A stretch of DNA of 54,485 nucleotides, from positions 1-54,485 of the forward strand of contig JAISJD010000040.1 of the NCBI GenBank assembly GCA_031261705.1, written 5' to 3'. The notes beneath the pieces were generated by a model that ran no database searches, was not told the origin of the DNA, and was given only the letters and a program-made list of their open reading frames with translations. This DNA is from Lactobacillales bacterium (GTDB taxonomy: Bacteria > Bacillota > Bacilli > Lactobacillales > Streptococcaceae). The translations under genes and the position numbers were made by a program. Positions 39,414 to 48,384 of the stretch are shown in pieces; position 1 is the first letter of the stretch; each line of letters begins with the position of its first letter.

Positions 39414-40166
39414 TTATTGTTGTGCATTATAATCAGCGACAGCTTTGTTTATTTCCGCAACTGCTGCATCATTTTCTTTAGTCAGTGAAGTGGATAACTC
39501 TTTTGTCGGCTCTCCTTGGACAAGAGTGCTGATAACATTATCCATTGGTTCGCTTTGGTCAATTTCGATTACCCATTTACCAGCCATGTTAGTAAAGACT
39601 ACTTTTTCTTGTTTATTTGACTCTATCGTTGACAAGTTTTCGTAGGTTTTCGTTAACTCATCTTTTAAAATGCCGTTCATTTTTGCTCTATCTGTCGTTA
39701 TTTCAATATCTTGTAAAATAGCATTTTTCCAATTTGTAAGCCCTGTTTTTACAGCATCTTCTTCATTTAAGCCAGTTAGTTTAAAGGTTACCGTAGATTT
39801 ATGTTCTTTTTCATCTTCTTTAACGGAGACAATTTCATACTTTGTTTTCTCAGCCAATTGCTTTTTCACGCTCTCGATAATTTTATTTCCCTCATCCTCT
39901 GTCATCTCGGGAACAAATCCGTTAAACGTCCGCTTATAACCTTCTATATAAACGGTCGTAGAGTCTGAAAGCTCTTTTAGTTTTTTAGGATTCTCAAAAT
40001 GTTTATCAAAATCCTTTGCTTCCTTATTGTAAACTACATAATCAATGTACTCTCTGGCTGCTTGCTTTGCAGAAATTTCATCTTTTGACTTTTTATTTCC
40101 AGCACACCCAGCCATCATGATTACCAACACAATCAAACTACTCAACAAGCCTAATTTCTTTTTCAT
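39414..40166 (-). CDS. hypothetical lipoprotein (DUF5105-like)
   Basis: A 250-residue exported lipoprotein. The signal peptide ends in the lipobox VIMMAGCAG, with the modified Cys near residue 21. The mature part has two similar halves with the pattern of small helical-sheet lipoprotein domains (AKQAAREYIDYVVYNKEAKD, then VSVKEDEKEHKSTVTFKLTG). I associate this with DUF5105-type proteins of Gram-positive bacteria, with modest certainty. It starts 28 bases after the CBS-ACT gene and before the operon terminator, so it is probably expressed with the branched-chain amino-acid importer. Confidence 0.75.
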   Translation of the reverse strand: MKKKLGLLSSLIVLVIMMAGCAGNKKSKDEISAKQAAREYIDYVVYNKEAKDFDKHFENPKKLKELSDSTTVYIEGYKRTFNGFVPEMTEDEGNKIIESVKKQLAEKTKYEIVSVKEDEKEHKSTVTFKLTGLNEEDAVKTGLTNWKNAILQDIEITTDRAKMNGILKDELTKTYENLSTIESNKQEKVVFTNMAGKWVIEIDQSEPMDNVISTLVQGEPTKELSTSLTKENDAAVAEINKAVADYNAQQ

Positions 40167-40194
40167 TGCTTTCTCCTTTGTTTACCGAAAACGA

Positions 40195-40848
40195 CTAAAT
40201 ATCTTTTCCGTCAGTTTTAACGACAGAAGTCACCTTATAACCTGCTGATGTTAAAATCTCTTTCACGGTTTCTTCATCAGTGGATAAAAGTTGAATTTCA
40301 ATCACCGTTTTAAGTTTAGCCGGAGCGACAACAATCGTCAAGATGTTCAATGATTTTTCTGCTAAGATTCTCGTAATATCAGCTAAAACACCAGGGTGAT
40401 CCTCGGTAATTTCAAGGCTAGCTCGCACGCCTTCTTTGCCATAGCCAGTAATTTTCAAAAAAGCATCGAAAATATCTTTATCCGTGATGATTCCTACTAA
40501 TTTTTCACCGTCTAAGACAGGTAATACACCAACATTTTTAGAACGCATTAAATAAATTCCGTCCTCTAACAACGCATCAGGCGAAATCGTTAACACATCT
40601 TTAATCATCACATCCGCAACAGTCGTCTTGTTTAATAAATAGTTCATCTCATAAACGGATAAGCTAGTTGCTTTTGATGGACTGGCTTCTTGTATCGTGC
40701 CCTCAGTAATTAAACCTACTAATTTATTTCCGTCCATAACTGGAACACGGTGAATATCATGCTCCTTCATCACTTCACTAGCACGAGAAATTTTCGTTTC
40801 AGGCGACACCGAGATTACTTCTGCTGTCATAAAGTCTTTTATAGCCAT
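40195..40848 (-). CDS. CBS-ACT domain protein (AcuB-like)
   Basis: A 217-residue cytoplasmic sensor with two CBS domains (IKDFMTAEVISVSPETKISR to about residue 60, and VADVMIKDVLTISPDALLED to about 135), followed by an ACT domain (VRASLEITEDHPGVLADITR). CBS pairs bind adenine nucleotides and ACT domains bind amino acids, so it may sense energy and branched-chain amino acids together. It lies 3 bases after livF. The same placement behind a liv cluster is known from streptococci. The target is unknown; acetoin use, as the AcuB name implies, is not supported here. Confidence 0.87.
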   Translation of the reverse strand: MAIKDFMTAEVISVSPETKISRASEVMKEHDIHRVPVMDGNKLVGLITEGTIQEASPSKATSLSVYEMNYLLNKTTVADVMIKDVLTISPDALLEDGIYLMRSKNVGVLPVLDGEKLVGIITDKDIFDAFLKITGYGKEGVRASLEITEDHPGVLADITRILAEKSLNILTIVVAPAKLKTVIEIQLLSTDEETVKEILTSAGYKVTSVVKTDGKDI

Positions 40849-40851
40849 TTT

Positions 40852-41556
40852 CTAACCTCCCAAGTAAGCTTTTTTCACTTCTTCGCTATTCAACAATTCT
40901 TGACCTGTTCCGCTTAACACGACTTGACCCGTTTCCAAAACATAACCACGGTTAGCAATTGATAACGCCATTTTAGCATTTTGTTCGATTAATAAAACAG
41001 TCGTTCCTTGTTTTTGAATTTCTTGAATAATATTAAAAATTTCTTTGATAAAAATAGGAGCTAATCCCATGGACGGCTCATCGAGTAAGAGTAATTTTGG
41101 TTTACTCATTAACGCTCGCCCCATTGCAAGCATTTGCTGCTCCCCACCAGAAAGTGTTGAAGCGTCTTGCCCTTTACGTTCTTCAAGGATTGGGAAACGT
41201 TCAAACACATGTTTCAAAGTTTCAGCATTCTCAGCTTTATCTTTTCTCAGAAATGCGCCCATTTCAAGATTTTCCATAACGGTTAACCCAGAAAAAACGT
41301 GACGACCCTCTGGAACTTGTGAAAGACCACTAGCAACGATTTTTTGTGGTACAGTTTTTTGAATTTGGTTATTTTCAAAAGTAATTGTACCGCTACTTGG
41401 ACGAATTAGTCCAGAAATTGTGCGAAGAATCGTTGTTTTTCCGGCACCATTTGCACCAATTAAGGAAACGATTTCTCCTTGATTGACTTCAAAGCTTACA
41501 TCATGAACCGCTTGAATGACCCCATAATGTACAGACAAATTTTCAACTTTTAACAT
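40852..41556 (-). CDS. livF: branched-chain amino acid ABC transporter ATPase LivF
   Basis: One of two ATPases of the branched-chain amino-acid importer, 234 residues. Walker A is GANGAGKTTILRT, the signature is TLSGGEQQMLAMGRAL, Walker B is PKLLLLDEPSMGLAP and the switch His lies just after VLLIEQN. The typical LivF segment GLSQVPEGRHVFSGLTVMEN is present. It touches the livG stop (one base shared), so the two are translated together. Confidence 0.95.
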   Translation of the reverse strand: MLKVENLSVHYGVIQAVHDVSFEVNQGEIVSLIGANGAGKTTILRTISGLIRPSSGTITFENNQIQKTVPQKIVASGLSQVPEGRHVFSGLTVMENLEMGAFLRKDKAENAETLKHVFERFPILEERKGQDASTLSGGEQQMLAMGRALMSKPKLLLLDEPSMGLAPIFIKEIFNIIQEIQKQGTTVLLIEQNAKMALSIANRGYVLETGQVVLSGTGQELLNSEEVKKAYLGG

Positions 41557-42323
41557 TATAGTTCACCTCCAAGGTACGCCTCAATCACTCGTTTATTATT
41601 TTTGATTTCCTCAGGTGTTCCTTTGGCAATAATTTTTCCATACTCTAAAACATAGATACGTTCACAAACTTCCATGACTAAGCTCATATCGTGTTCAATT
41701 AGTAAAATGGTAATTTGAAACTCCTCTTGAATTTTTTCGATTAATTCTGTTAAATCTGCTGTTTCTTGAGGGTTCATACCCGCTGCTGGCTCGTCCAAAA
41801 ATAATATTTTCGGTTCTGTTGCTAAAGCACGAACAATCTCCAGTCGACGTTGTTCTCCATATGGAAGATTTTTCGCTAAAGTGTCTATTTTTTCTTCCAT
41901 GCCAAAAATTTCTAAAAGTTCAATCACTTTTTTCTTCATTTCAGCTTCTTTTCTATAAAAGGAAGGAAAGCGCAAAATACTTGAAACCACACTTTCTTTC
42001 TGCTTGCTATTCATCGCAATTAATACATTATCTAATACAGTTAAATCTTTAAAAAGGCGAATATTTTGAAATGTCCGTGACAATCCCAAATCAGCAATTT
42101 TATAAGGGGGTAACCCGTTTAAAACCTTCGAGTCTGACAAAGTGACTGTTCCCTCGCTAGGTTCGTAGACACCTGTTAAAAGGTTAAATAGAGTGGTTTT
42201 CCCTGCACCATTGGGACCAATCAGTCCAACCAACTCATTTTCCTCTAGCTCCATATTTACATCACTTACAGCAGCTAATCCACCAAAGTTTTTTGTTAAA
42301 TCTTTGACTTCTAATAAAGACAT
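41556..42323 (-). CDS. livG: branched-chain amino acid ABC transporter ATPase LivG
   Basis: The second ATPase, 255 residues. Walker A is GPNGAGKTTLFNL, the LivG-specific part is GLSRTFQNIRLFKDLTVLDN, the signature-like segment is LPYGEQRRLEIVRALA and Walker B is PKILFLDEPAAGMNP with the switch LLIEHDMSLVMEV. It shares one base with livM upstream and with livF downstream. Confidence 0.95.
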   Translation of the reverse strand: MSLLEVKDLTKNFGGLAAVSDVNMELEENELVGLIGPNGAGKTTLFNLLTGVYEPSEGTVTLSDSKVLNGLPPYKIADLGLSRTFQNIRLFKDLTVLDNVLIAMNSKQKESVVSSILRFPSFYRKEAEMKKKVIELLEIFGMEEKIDTLAKNLPYGEQRRLEIVRALATEPKILFLDEPAAGMNPQETADLTELIEKIQEEFQITILLIEHDMSLVMEVCERIYVLEYGKIIAKGTPEEIKNNKRVIEAYLGGEL

Positions 42324-43294
42324 TATTGTACGCCTCCTTTAGCCTTTGTTTTTCGTTCAAAAAGTTTCTTAATTGAAAATTCTTTAGTTCCAAGTAAGCC
42401 ACCTGGTTTGAAAATCATGACAATAATTAGCGCTAACGAATAAATAATCATGCGCAAATCGCCAAAATCTTGTAAGAACATATTTAAGAAACCTAGGACA
42501 ATCGCGGCAATAAACGTCCCCGTAATGGAACCAATTCCACCAAATACCACGATAATCAAAATATCAATTGATTTCATAAACGTGAAATCTTTTGGGGTAA
42601 CCGTTTGGATAAAGGTAGCGTAAAGAACCCCTGCAACAGAGGCAGTCATTGCCCCAATCACAAAAGCAATCACTTTATATTTAGTTGTATTTACACCCAT
42701 TGCTTCAGCAGCAATCTCGTCTTCACGAACAGCAAGTGTCGCACGACCTGGACCAGAATGAATGTAATTAACTGTTACTAACGTTGTGACAACAAGAAAA
42801 ACAAAAACCGTTTGCCAGTTTGTAAACGCAGGAATTCCAAACATCCCCGCAGGTCCATTAGTAATACTCTTCATATTGATAATAATAATCCGAATAATCT
42901 CTGAAACTCCTAATGTCGCAATTGCAAGATAATCCCCTTTTAAACGCAATGTGGGTACCCCGACAACTAACGCCACTAAGCCAGAGATGACAATCCCAAG
43001 CAAAATTGCTTCAAAAAAGCCCGCATAGGTTGGATTTTTAATCGTCACTATCGCACCACTATAAGCACCAATTGCCATAAACCCAGCATGTCCCAATGAA
43101 AACTGACCAGAAAAGCCGATAATCAGATTTAAGCCAACAGCTAAAATGATATTTATCCCAATCTGAACAATAATCTGCTCAATAAATAAATTAATAACTC
43201 CAACACCTTGTAACGCCGTTAAAATCGCGTAAAATGCTACTGCAATAAGTATCCATAGTCCATTGATTTTTAGATTTTTTCTCACAATAATCAC
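42323..43294 (-). CDS. livM: branched-chain amino acid ABC transporter permease LivM
   Basis: One of the two membrane channels, 323 residues, with about nine hydrophobic segments. GLNLIIGFSGQFSLGHAGFM near residue 60 and the coupling region HSGPGRATLAVREDEIAAEA are LivM hallmarks, followed by VAGVLYATFIQTVTPKDFTF. It starts immediately after the livH stop. The charged C-terminus (KKLFERKTKAKGG) is cytoplasmic. Confidence 0.95.
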   Translation of the reverse strand: MIIVRKNLKINGLWILIAVAFYAILTALQGVGVINLFIEQIIVQIGINIILAVGLNLIIGFSGQFSLGHAGFMAIGAYSGAIVTIKNPTYAGFFEAILLGIVISGLVALVVGVPTLRLKGDYLAIATLGVSEIIRIIIINMKSITNGPAGMFGIPAFTNWQTVFVFLVVTTLVTVNYIHSGPGRATLAVREDEIAAEAMGVNTTKYKVIAFVIGAMTASVAGVLYATFIQTVTPKDFTFMKSIDILIIVVFGGIGSITGTFIAAIVLGFLNMFLQDFGDLRMIIYSLALIIVMIFKPGGLLGTKEFSIKKLFERKTKAKGGVQ

Positions 43295-44170
43295 CTACAC
43301 TTTCTCTTTCACGTTTTTGCCAAGGATTCCCGCTGGACGAACCAAGAGAATAATAATCAAGACGGCATAAACCACTGCATCTCGATAATCAGATAAACCA
43401 ATAGCACTTGTTAATGTTTCAAGCAGACCAATCACAAAACCACCAATTGCCGCACCTGGAATCAGACCAATTCCGCCGAGAACCGCCGCAACAAAGGCTT
43501 TAAGTCCGGGAGTCACACCCATTAACGGGTCAATCGAATTGTAGTAAAGACCAATAAGCACCCCACCCGCACCAGCTAAAGCGGAGCCTAAAGCAAAGGT
43601 AAAACTAATTGTACGGTTGACATTAATCCCCATTAATTGAGCGGCATCAGAATCCACTGAAACAGCGCGCATAGCTTTCCCCATTTTTGTTTTCTTCACG
43701 ATTAATTGAAGTAAAATCATTAAAATAATAGAGGTAACTAAAATAATCAATTGAACATTAGATACTTGAATTGCCCCTACATGAAATTGCTTCAATTCAA
43801 TTGCTTGTGGAAACGACCGTGTTTGACTGCCAAAAAAGTAAATCATTAAGTTTTCAAGTAAAAATGAAACCCCAATCGCCGTAATTAATGCGGCTATCCG
43901 AGTAGATTTTCGCAAAGGGCGATAAGCTAAGAACTCAATCACTACACCTAAAATCGCTGAACCAATCATCGCAATAATGAGCGACGGAAAAAAGCCTAGA
44001 TGTACTTTAGAAATCAAAAATGACCCCATAAACGCACCAACCATATAAATATCCCCATGCGCAAAGTTAATTAACTTAATAATTCCATAAACCATTGTAT
44101 AGCCTAAAGCTAAGAGTGCATAAATTCCACCTAGAAAAAGACCATTTACTATTTGTTGCACCCATTCCAT
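43295..44170 (-). CDS. livH: branched-chain amino acid ABC transporter permease LivH
   Basis: The other membrane channel, about 291 residues. The N-terminus MEWVQQIVNGLFLGGIYALL, then GIIKLINFAHGDIYMVGAF, KMGKAMRAVSVDSDAAQLMG and AAVLGGIGLIPGAAIGGF are typical of LivH. I chose the ATG at 44170, because homologues begin just before QQIVNGL. The frame also allows a start at 44206, but those residues would be encoded by the inter-gene hairpin. It is 70 bases downstream of livJ, with a hairpin between. Confidence 0.94.
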   Translation of the reverse strand: MEWVQQIVNGLFLGGIYALLALGYTMVYGIIKLINFAHGDIYMVGAFMGSFLISKVHLGFFPSLIIAMIGSAILGVVIEFLAYRPLRKSTRIAALITAIGVSFLLENLMIYFFGSQTRSFPQAIELKQFHVGAIQVSNVQLIILVTSIILMILLQLIVKKTKMGKAMRAVSVDSDAAQLMGINVNRTISFTFALGSALAGAGGVLIGLYYNSIDPLMGVTPGLKAFVAAVLGGIGLIPGAAIGGFVIGLLETLTSAIGLSDYRDAVVYAVLIIILLVRPAGILGKNVKEKV

Positions 44171-44190
44171 AAATCTCACTTCTCTTTCTG

Positions 44191-44229
44191 TTAAAATCGG
44201 ACACAAGTCCCAATGACTCCTGCCCGATT
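44191..44229 (-). terminator. possible attenuating hairpin between livJ and livH
   Basis: Bases 44195-44209 and 44215-44229 pair over 15 positions on the minus strand with one mismatch and two wobbles; the T run behind is only four bases. As with bmpA, a partial terminator after the binding-protein gene would favour LivJ over the membrane parts. The short T run makes this uncertain. Confidence 0.45.
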
Positions 44230-44239
44230 ATTTTTTTCA

Positions 44240-45406
44240 TTAAGGATTTACTGTATCTGCAGAAGATTCTTTCCCATCTGTAAGACCAATAACGACTGCT
44301 GATTTTTCAGGATTATGATTTTTATCTACGGTCATTTCCCCAGTAACTCCGACAAAATCTTTCAATTCCGCTAGACCATCTGCAATATCTTTGGAAGTCT
44401 TAGCTTTTTTATCTTCTGTTGCTTGTTTAATCATATAAACGGCATCATAGCCAAGTGCGTTGAATGCTGAAGGTTCCTTCCCATATTTTTCTTTGAAGGC
44501 TTTGACAAACCCTTCCACCTTGTCAGTAGCAGGAGCTTTGGTTGAAAATGCACCAGTGTAGTAAACATTTGATACATTTTTCTCACCCGCTGTTTCTACA
44601 AGTTTTTCATCACCAAAACCATCTGCCCCAAGGATTGGTTGAGTAATTCCTAAATCACGCGCTTGCTTGATGATTAAGCCAGCTTCCGCATAGTAGCCAG
44701 GAACAACTAATACATCAAACGTTTGGTTTTTAATTTTTGTTAATTGGGCTTGGAAATCTTTATCTCCTGCAACAAAGTTCTGTTCAGAAACAATTTCACC
44801 TTTATAAGCTTTTTTAAATGCTTTTGAAATTCCTACTGCATAATCCGAAGAGTTATCACCAAGAATCACAGCTTTATCCACCTTTAAGTTTTCAGAAGCA
44901 TATTTCGCTAACACAACCCCTTGGAAGCTATCTTGGAAACATGAACGGAAAACATAAGGCTGTACCTTGCCATTTTGAACAGTTAGACTATCATCAGTTC
45001 CAGAAGGAGTAACTAATGGGACACTTGCTTTCGTAACGTTAGGTGTACTAGCTTTTACTGCCCCACTCGTTGCAGGACCAACAATCGCCACTACTTTTGA
45101 ATTAACGGTTAAGTTTGAAGCAACTGACGCAACTTCGGCATTGTCAGATTTATTATCTTTTTCAATCCATTTGATTTTCTTTCCATCAATTCCACCAGCT
45201 TTATTAATTTCTTCAACTGCTAATGTGGCACCCTCTTTTTCAGCACTACCGTACGCCGCAACTGCACCTGATAATTCTAAGTTTGCCCCAATTTTAATTT
45301 CGTTCTCATCAATTTTATCTCCAACCGCACCACTTGGACCTGCCGAACAAGCGGATAATAATACCAGCGCTGCCGCCACACCAAAAAGTAAGTTCATTTT
45401 TTTCAT
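44240..45406 (-). CDS. livJ: branched-chain amino acid-binding lipoprotein LivJ
   Basis: The extracellular binding protein of the importer, 388 residues. The signal peptide ends in lipobox VLLSACSAG (Cys about 20). The periplasmic-binding type-1 fold follows: EIKIGANLELSGAVAAYGSA, ATLAVEEINKAGGIDGKKI, VAIVGPATSGAVKASTPN, LVTPSGTDDSLT and FNALGYDAVYMI. It heads the liv operon and has a promoter with a CodY box about 80-125 bases upstream. Confidence 0.95.
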   Translation of the reverse strand: MKKMNLLFGVAAALVLLSACSAGPSGAVGDKIDENEIKIGANLELSGAVAAYGSAEKEGATLAVEEINKAGGIDGKKIKWIEKDNKSDNAEVASVASNLTVNSKVVAIVGPATSGAVKASTPNVTKASVPLVTPSGTDDSLTVQNGKVQPYVFRSCFQDSFQGVVLAKYASENLKVDKAVILGDNSSDYAVGISKAFKKAYKGEIVSEQNFVAGDKDFQAQLTKIKNQTFDVLVVPGYYAEAGLIIKQARDLGITQPILGADGFGDEKLVETAGEKNVSNVYYTGAFSTKAPATDKVEGFVKAFKEKYGKEPSAFNALGYDAVYMIKQATEDKKAKTSKDIADGLAELKDFVGVTGEMTVDKNHNPEKSAVVIGLTDGKESSADTVNP

Positions 45407-45483
45407 AATAATTCCTCCTAAAATTAAAGAGCGTTGACTATTTATAGCCTACTCATCTTGTTAAATAAAAACTTATTGATACG

Positions 45484-45512
45484 AATATAACACTCTTGAG
45501 AATTATTGTAAA
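45484..45512 (-). promoter_or_regulatory. promoter of livJ
   Basis: On the minus strand TTTACA (45507-45512) and TATATT (45484-45489) are separated by exactly 17 bases. The -10 box is 78 bases before the livJ start, leaving a leader of about 70 bases. Confidence 0.65.
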
Positions 45513-45515
45513 CAG

Positions 45516-45530
45516 AATTTTCAGAATATT
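45516..45530 (-). promoter_or_regulatory. CodY box at the livJ promoter
   Basis: AATTTTCAGAATATT matches the CodY consensus AATTTTCWGAAAATT at 14 of 15 positions. It ends 3 bases from the -35 box of the livJ promoter. CodY senses branched-chain amino acids and GTP, so repression of their importer in rich conditions is the expected logic. Confidence 0.75.
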
Positions 45531-45590
45531 TAGCCAACTTTTTTATTTTTTTAATAAATTTGCTAAAAAAAGCCAATAATGAATAAATTT

Positions 45591-46738
45591 GGCTCTATAA
45601 TTTTTGGTGGTGGTGAATCAGTCACTATCATTTTTTATACTTAAAGAACATCTATTATTCTGATAAAATTGAAGTAACCAAACAATAAATTTATAAAGGA
45701 GAATACAAGGTGCCCTACTTTATACTTCTTACTTAACTTATAACACCATGTTTTGTGACCATTGTGGTGAAGAAAATAAGCAAACAATCCATAAATGGGG
45801 ATGGGACTGGCTATCCTTAGAATGGGGGTCAATCCTTCCTTTGTAAAACTCCATAAGCAACGATTCGAATGTCTTTCCTGTGGCGTTCGGTTTACTGCGA
45901 AGACAAGTTTTGTTGAATCTAGTTGCTTTATTTCTAACTTATTAAAAGTTGAGATTCCACAAAAATTAGCGATAAAAATATCAATGGCAGACATTGCGAG
46001 AGAATTAAATGTTTCTACTTCTACCGTTTATCGTTCATTCAATACGTATTACGAGGACCATCAAATCAATCCATTTAAGCTTTTCCCGAGGTTCTTTGTT
46101 TCTATGAATTTAAATCTGTTAAAAATGTTGCTGGTTCGATGAGCTTTGTCCTGTTGGACTGGAATACAAAGAAATTAGTGGATATTGTTTCGGATAGAAG
46201 ATTGGCACAACTTTGGAAGTATTTACACCTGAGGCGCGAGAAATGGTTCAATTTGTTGTTATGGGTATGTATCGTCCTTACATGATACTTGTCAAAGAAA
46301 TATTTCCAAATGCTGAAATTATCTTAGATAGATTCCACATTATTCAACATTTATCATGTGCTTTTTCAATTACACGGACTCAGATTATGAACAAATTAAA
46401 GAAAAATGGAGGGGAAGGGGAAAAACAATATCGTTGCATCAAATGATGAAACGCTGAAACAACACTATGATGTCTACCAATAGTTACTTTATGCTTTTCA
46501 TCACAACAACTACAAAGAACTTATCAATTTAATAGACCAAAACTACTCGCTTGTAAATTATAATTTTAAAACAGTCTTTAATACATTCAAGAAGAAGCAC
46601 CAGTTCATTGAAAATGCACTGAAACACAACTATTCAAATGACAATCAAAATAGCGACTCCATATGATTTTCCATGTGAAGCCGCCTAAGCTTTAGTTTAT
46701 CAGATTTAGGTGCTACCACCATCATTTGACAAAGAGCC
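45591..46738 (+). mobile_element. decayed ISL3-family insertion sequence
   Basis: The ends are imperfect inverted repeats. The left end starts GGCTCTATAATTTTTGGTGG at 45591. The right end, read inward on the minus strand from 46738, starts GGCTCTTTGTCAAATGATGG. About 15 of the first 24 positions agree. Between them lies a shattered transposase of the ISL3 type. At 1148 bp it is shorter than a full element, so internal sequence has been lost. No clean 8-bp target repeat is left; TGAATAA occurs near both ends (45580 and 46739), but on the left it is not directly adjacent. Confidence 0.75.
45748..46666 (+). pseudogene. ISL3-family transposase, multiply frameshifted
   Basis: Recognisable transposase pieces lie in different frames: a zinc-finger start (MFCDHCGEENKQTIHKW), then LHKQRFECLSCGVRFTAKTS, the helix-turn-helix MADIARELNVSTSTVYRSF, FYEFKSVKNVAGSMSF with the first acidic region, MYRPYMILVKEIFPNAEII and LDRFHIIQHLS of the catalytic core, and FNTFKKKHQFIENALKHNYS near the end. 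At least four frameshifts and a stop near 46482 separate them, and the final part is missing. It cannot make a working transposase. Confidence 0.85.
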
Positions 46739-46763
46739 TGAATAATCAACTTGTACGTTTCTT

Positions 46764-47087
46764 CTATTTCTTATAATCTTCGGCTTTTTTATCCTGTATT
46801 TGTCCTTCTCCCTGTCCTTCTGGTACTTCACTAGGGTCAATAATTTCTGTCTTAAAGCTTCCACCACCGTCAATTGTTCCCTCATCAATAACTTTTCGAC
46901 CATTTTCCCCAACATCTGAATCTGGAGCAGGTGATACTGGTTTTTGAGTGGTATTGTCGGAGGACCTTCCCTCTTTGACTGTTGTAACTTGCATTCCAGC
47001 AATAAAGCCAACGACTAAAAATAACAAACTAAAAACAAAAATCCGATAATCCATCTTTGAAAAAAATTGCTTCACATCATTATTCAT
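46764..47087 (-). CDS. hypothetical single-pass membrane protein
   Basis: A 107-residue protein that I do not recognise. One membrane segment (FVFSLLFLVVGFIAGMQV, residues about 18-35) follows a short cytoplasmic start. The outside part is low in hydrophobic residues and rich in Gly, Asp, Pro and Ser (KPVSPAPDSDVGENGR), so it is likely disordered. GAGGGAG before the ATG at 47087 is a good binding site. It is a single gene; the decayed ISL3 element ends 25 bases behind it. Confidence 0.7.
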   Translation of the reverse strand: MNNDVKQFFSKMDYRIFVFSLLFLVVGFIAGMQVTTVKEGRSSDNTTQKPVSPAPDSDVGENGRKVIDEGTIDGGGSFKTEIIDPSEVPEGQGEGQIQDKKAEDYKK

Positions 47088-47303
47088 TCTATTCTCCCTC
47101 TCTTCCTATAAGACAAGAATAGCGGAATTAGCTTAATTGGAGCTTAAATAGGAAAACTTTTCAAAGTTGCTTTGCTATGTAAGTATCTCCAGAGAAATTA
47201 TTATGATAAAGCATTAAGAACAGTGAGTAATTACCGGATAGACATTACCCAACTCTATAAAATGTCAAATAGGATTCATTTGTTTAATTTCGCAAAGAAC
47301 AGA

Positions 47304-47342
47304 GCATGGAATTTTTCACTCCTGCTCTGTTCCTTTTTTTAA
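47304..47342. terminator. terminator-like hairpin behind corA
   Basis: A 10-bp stem GAACAGAGCA / TGCTCTGTTC is followed on the plus strand by CTTTTTTT but on the minus strand by only three T. By position it should end corA (minus strand), yet the better T run faces the plus strand, where no gene precedes it. Confidence 0.65.
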
Positions 47343-47343
47343 T

Positions 47344-48285
47344 CTAAAACCACTTCTTCTTCACAAAATACCCTGTTACAAGCACGCTGAATAAAAATGA
47401 AATGCCAATAATAATCCAAAAACCTAACGGACTATTCGCAAATGGCATACCAATCCCATCAACATTCATTCCATAAGCAGAGAAAACCATGGTTGGAATA
47501 CTCATAATAATCGTAATCAAGGCTAAAACTTTCATCACCGTATTTTGATTATTTGAAATAACAGACGCAAACGCATCCATCATCCCACTAAGGATATTTC
47601 CATAAATACTTGCCATTTCCATCGCTTGTTGATTTTCAACAATCGTATCATCCAGTAAATCTTCATCATCTGGATATTTCTTAATTGCTTTTAGTCTTAC
47701 TAATTTTTCAAGCACCCGTTCATTTGTACGCAAAGAGGTCGTAAAATAAACCAAGCTTTTTTCAAGCTCTAAAAGTTCAATTAATTCTTCATTTTTCATA
47801 GATTGGTGTAATTTTTGTTCTACTTCATTACTTTTTCTATCAATAGCACGCAAATATTGCAGATACAATTTTGCATTTTTATAGAGCATTTGGAAAATAA
47901 ATCGTGTTTTCATGAATGTATAAAAATCTTTGACACTTCCCGTAGTAAAATCTTTTAAGACATTTGTTTCTTGTAAACACGTTGTGATAATTACTTCTTC
48001 TGTTACAATAATCCCCAGTGGAATCGTCACATACCAATCCTTATTATTCCGATTTTCAAGAGTGGGTACATCAACTAAAATCAATGTATAGTTACTTTCA
48101 ACACTCACCCGAGAACGTTCCTCACTATCTAGTGGCGCCCGTAAATCTTCTATGTCAATATCAAACTCATTCGCAACTTGTATCATTTCATTCTGAGTTG
48201 GGTTCACTAGGTTAATCCAACTTCCATTCTTCGCTTCTTCCACTTCATTAAAAGTATCCACAGTTGATTGATAAATTTTTTCCAT
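47344..48285 (-). CDS. corA: CorA family magnesium/cobalt transporter
   Basis: A 313-residue metal channel. The large cytoplasmic domain has a long helix (about residues 150-240), followed by two C-terminal membrane segments. The family signature YGMNVDGIGMPFAN (GMN) lies in the outer loop between them. The C-terminus KKKWF is basic, as usual. The gene is preceded by an M-box magnesium riboswitch with a terminator, so it should be made only when Mg is low. That favours Mg import as its role. Confidence 0.95.
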   Translation of the reverse strand: MEKIYQSTVDTFNEVEEAKNGSWINLVNPTQNEMIQVANEFDIDIEDLRAPLDSEERSRVSVESNYTLILVDVPTLENRNNKDWYVTIPLGIIVTEEVIITTCLQETNVLKDFTTGSVKDFYTFMKTRFIFQMLYKNAKLYLQYLRAIDRKSNEVEQKLHQSMKNEELIELLELEKSLVYFTTSLRTNERVLEKLVRLKAIKKYPDDEDLLDDTIVENQQAMEMASIYGNILSGMMDAFASVISNNQNTVMKVLALITIIMSIPTMVFSAYGMNVDGIGMPFANSPLGFWIIIGISFLFSVLVTGYFVKKKWF

Positions 48286-48337
48286 CTCTATTCCCCGCTT
48301 TCTCGAAGATTTTCAAAACTATTCTTAACCGAGAGGC

Positions 48338-48369
48338 AAAAAAGCCACATCAAACGCTTGACGTGAGCT
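48338..48369 (-). terminator. riboswitch-controlled terminator before corA
   Basis: AGCCACATCAA pairs with TTGACGTGAGCT (one bulge, one wobble) and is followed on the minus strand by six T. It lies directly after the M-box and about 50 bases before corA, and is the expression platform of the riboswitch. Confidence 0.85.
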
Positions 48370-48384
48370 TTATTCATTACACAC

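Noticed and set aside
45641-45994. Minus-strand open frame of 117 codons in the ISL3 element
   Set aside because: It is the reverse shadow of the transposase relic.
46706-47011. Minus-strand open frame of 101 codons
   Set aside because: It overlaps the better-supported 107-residue membrane protein in another frame and has no binding site.
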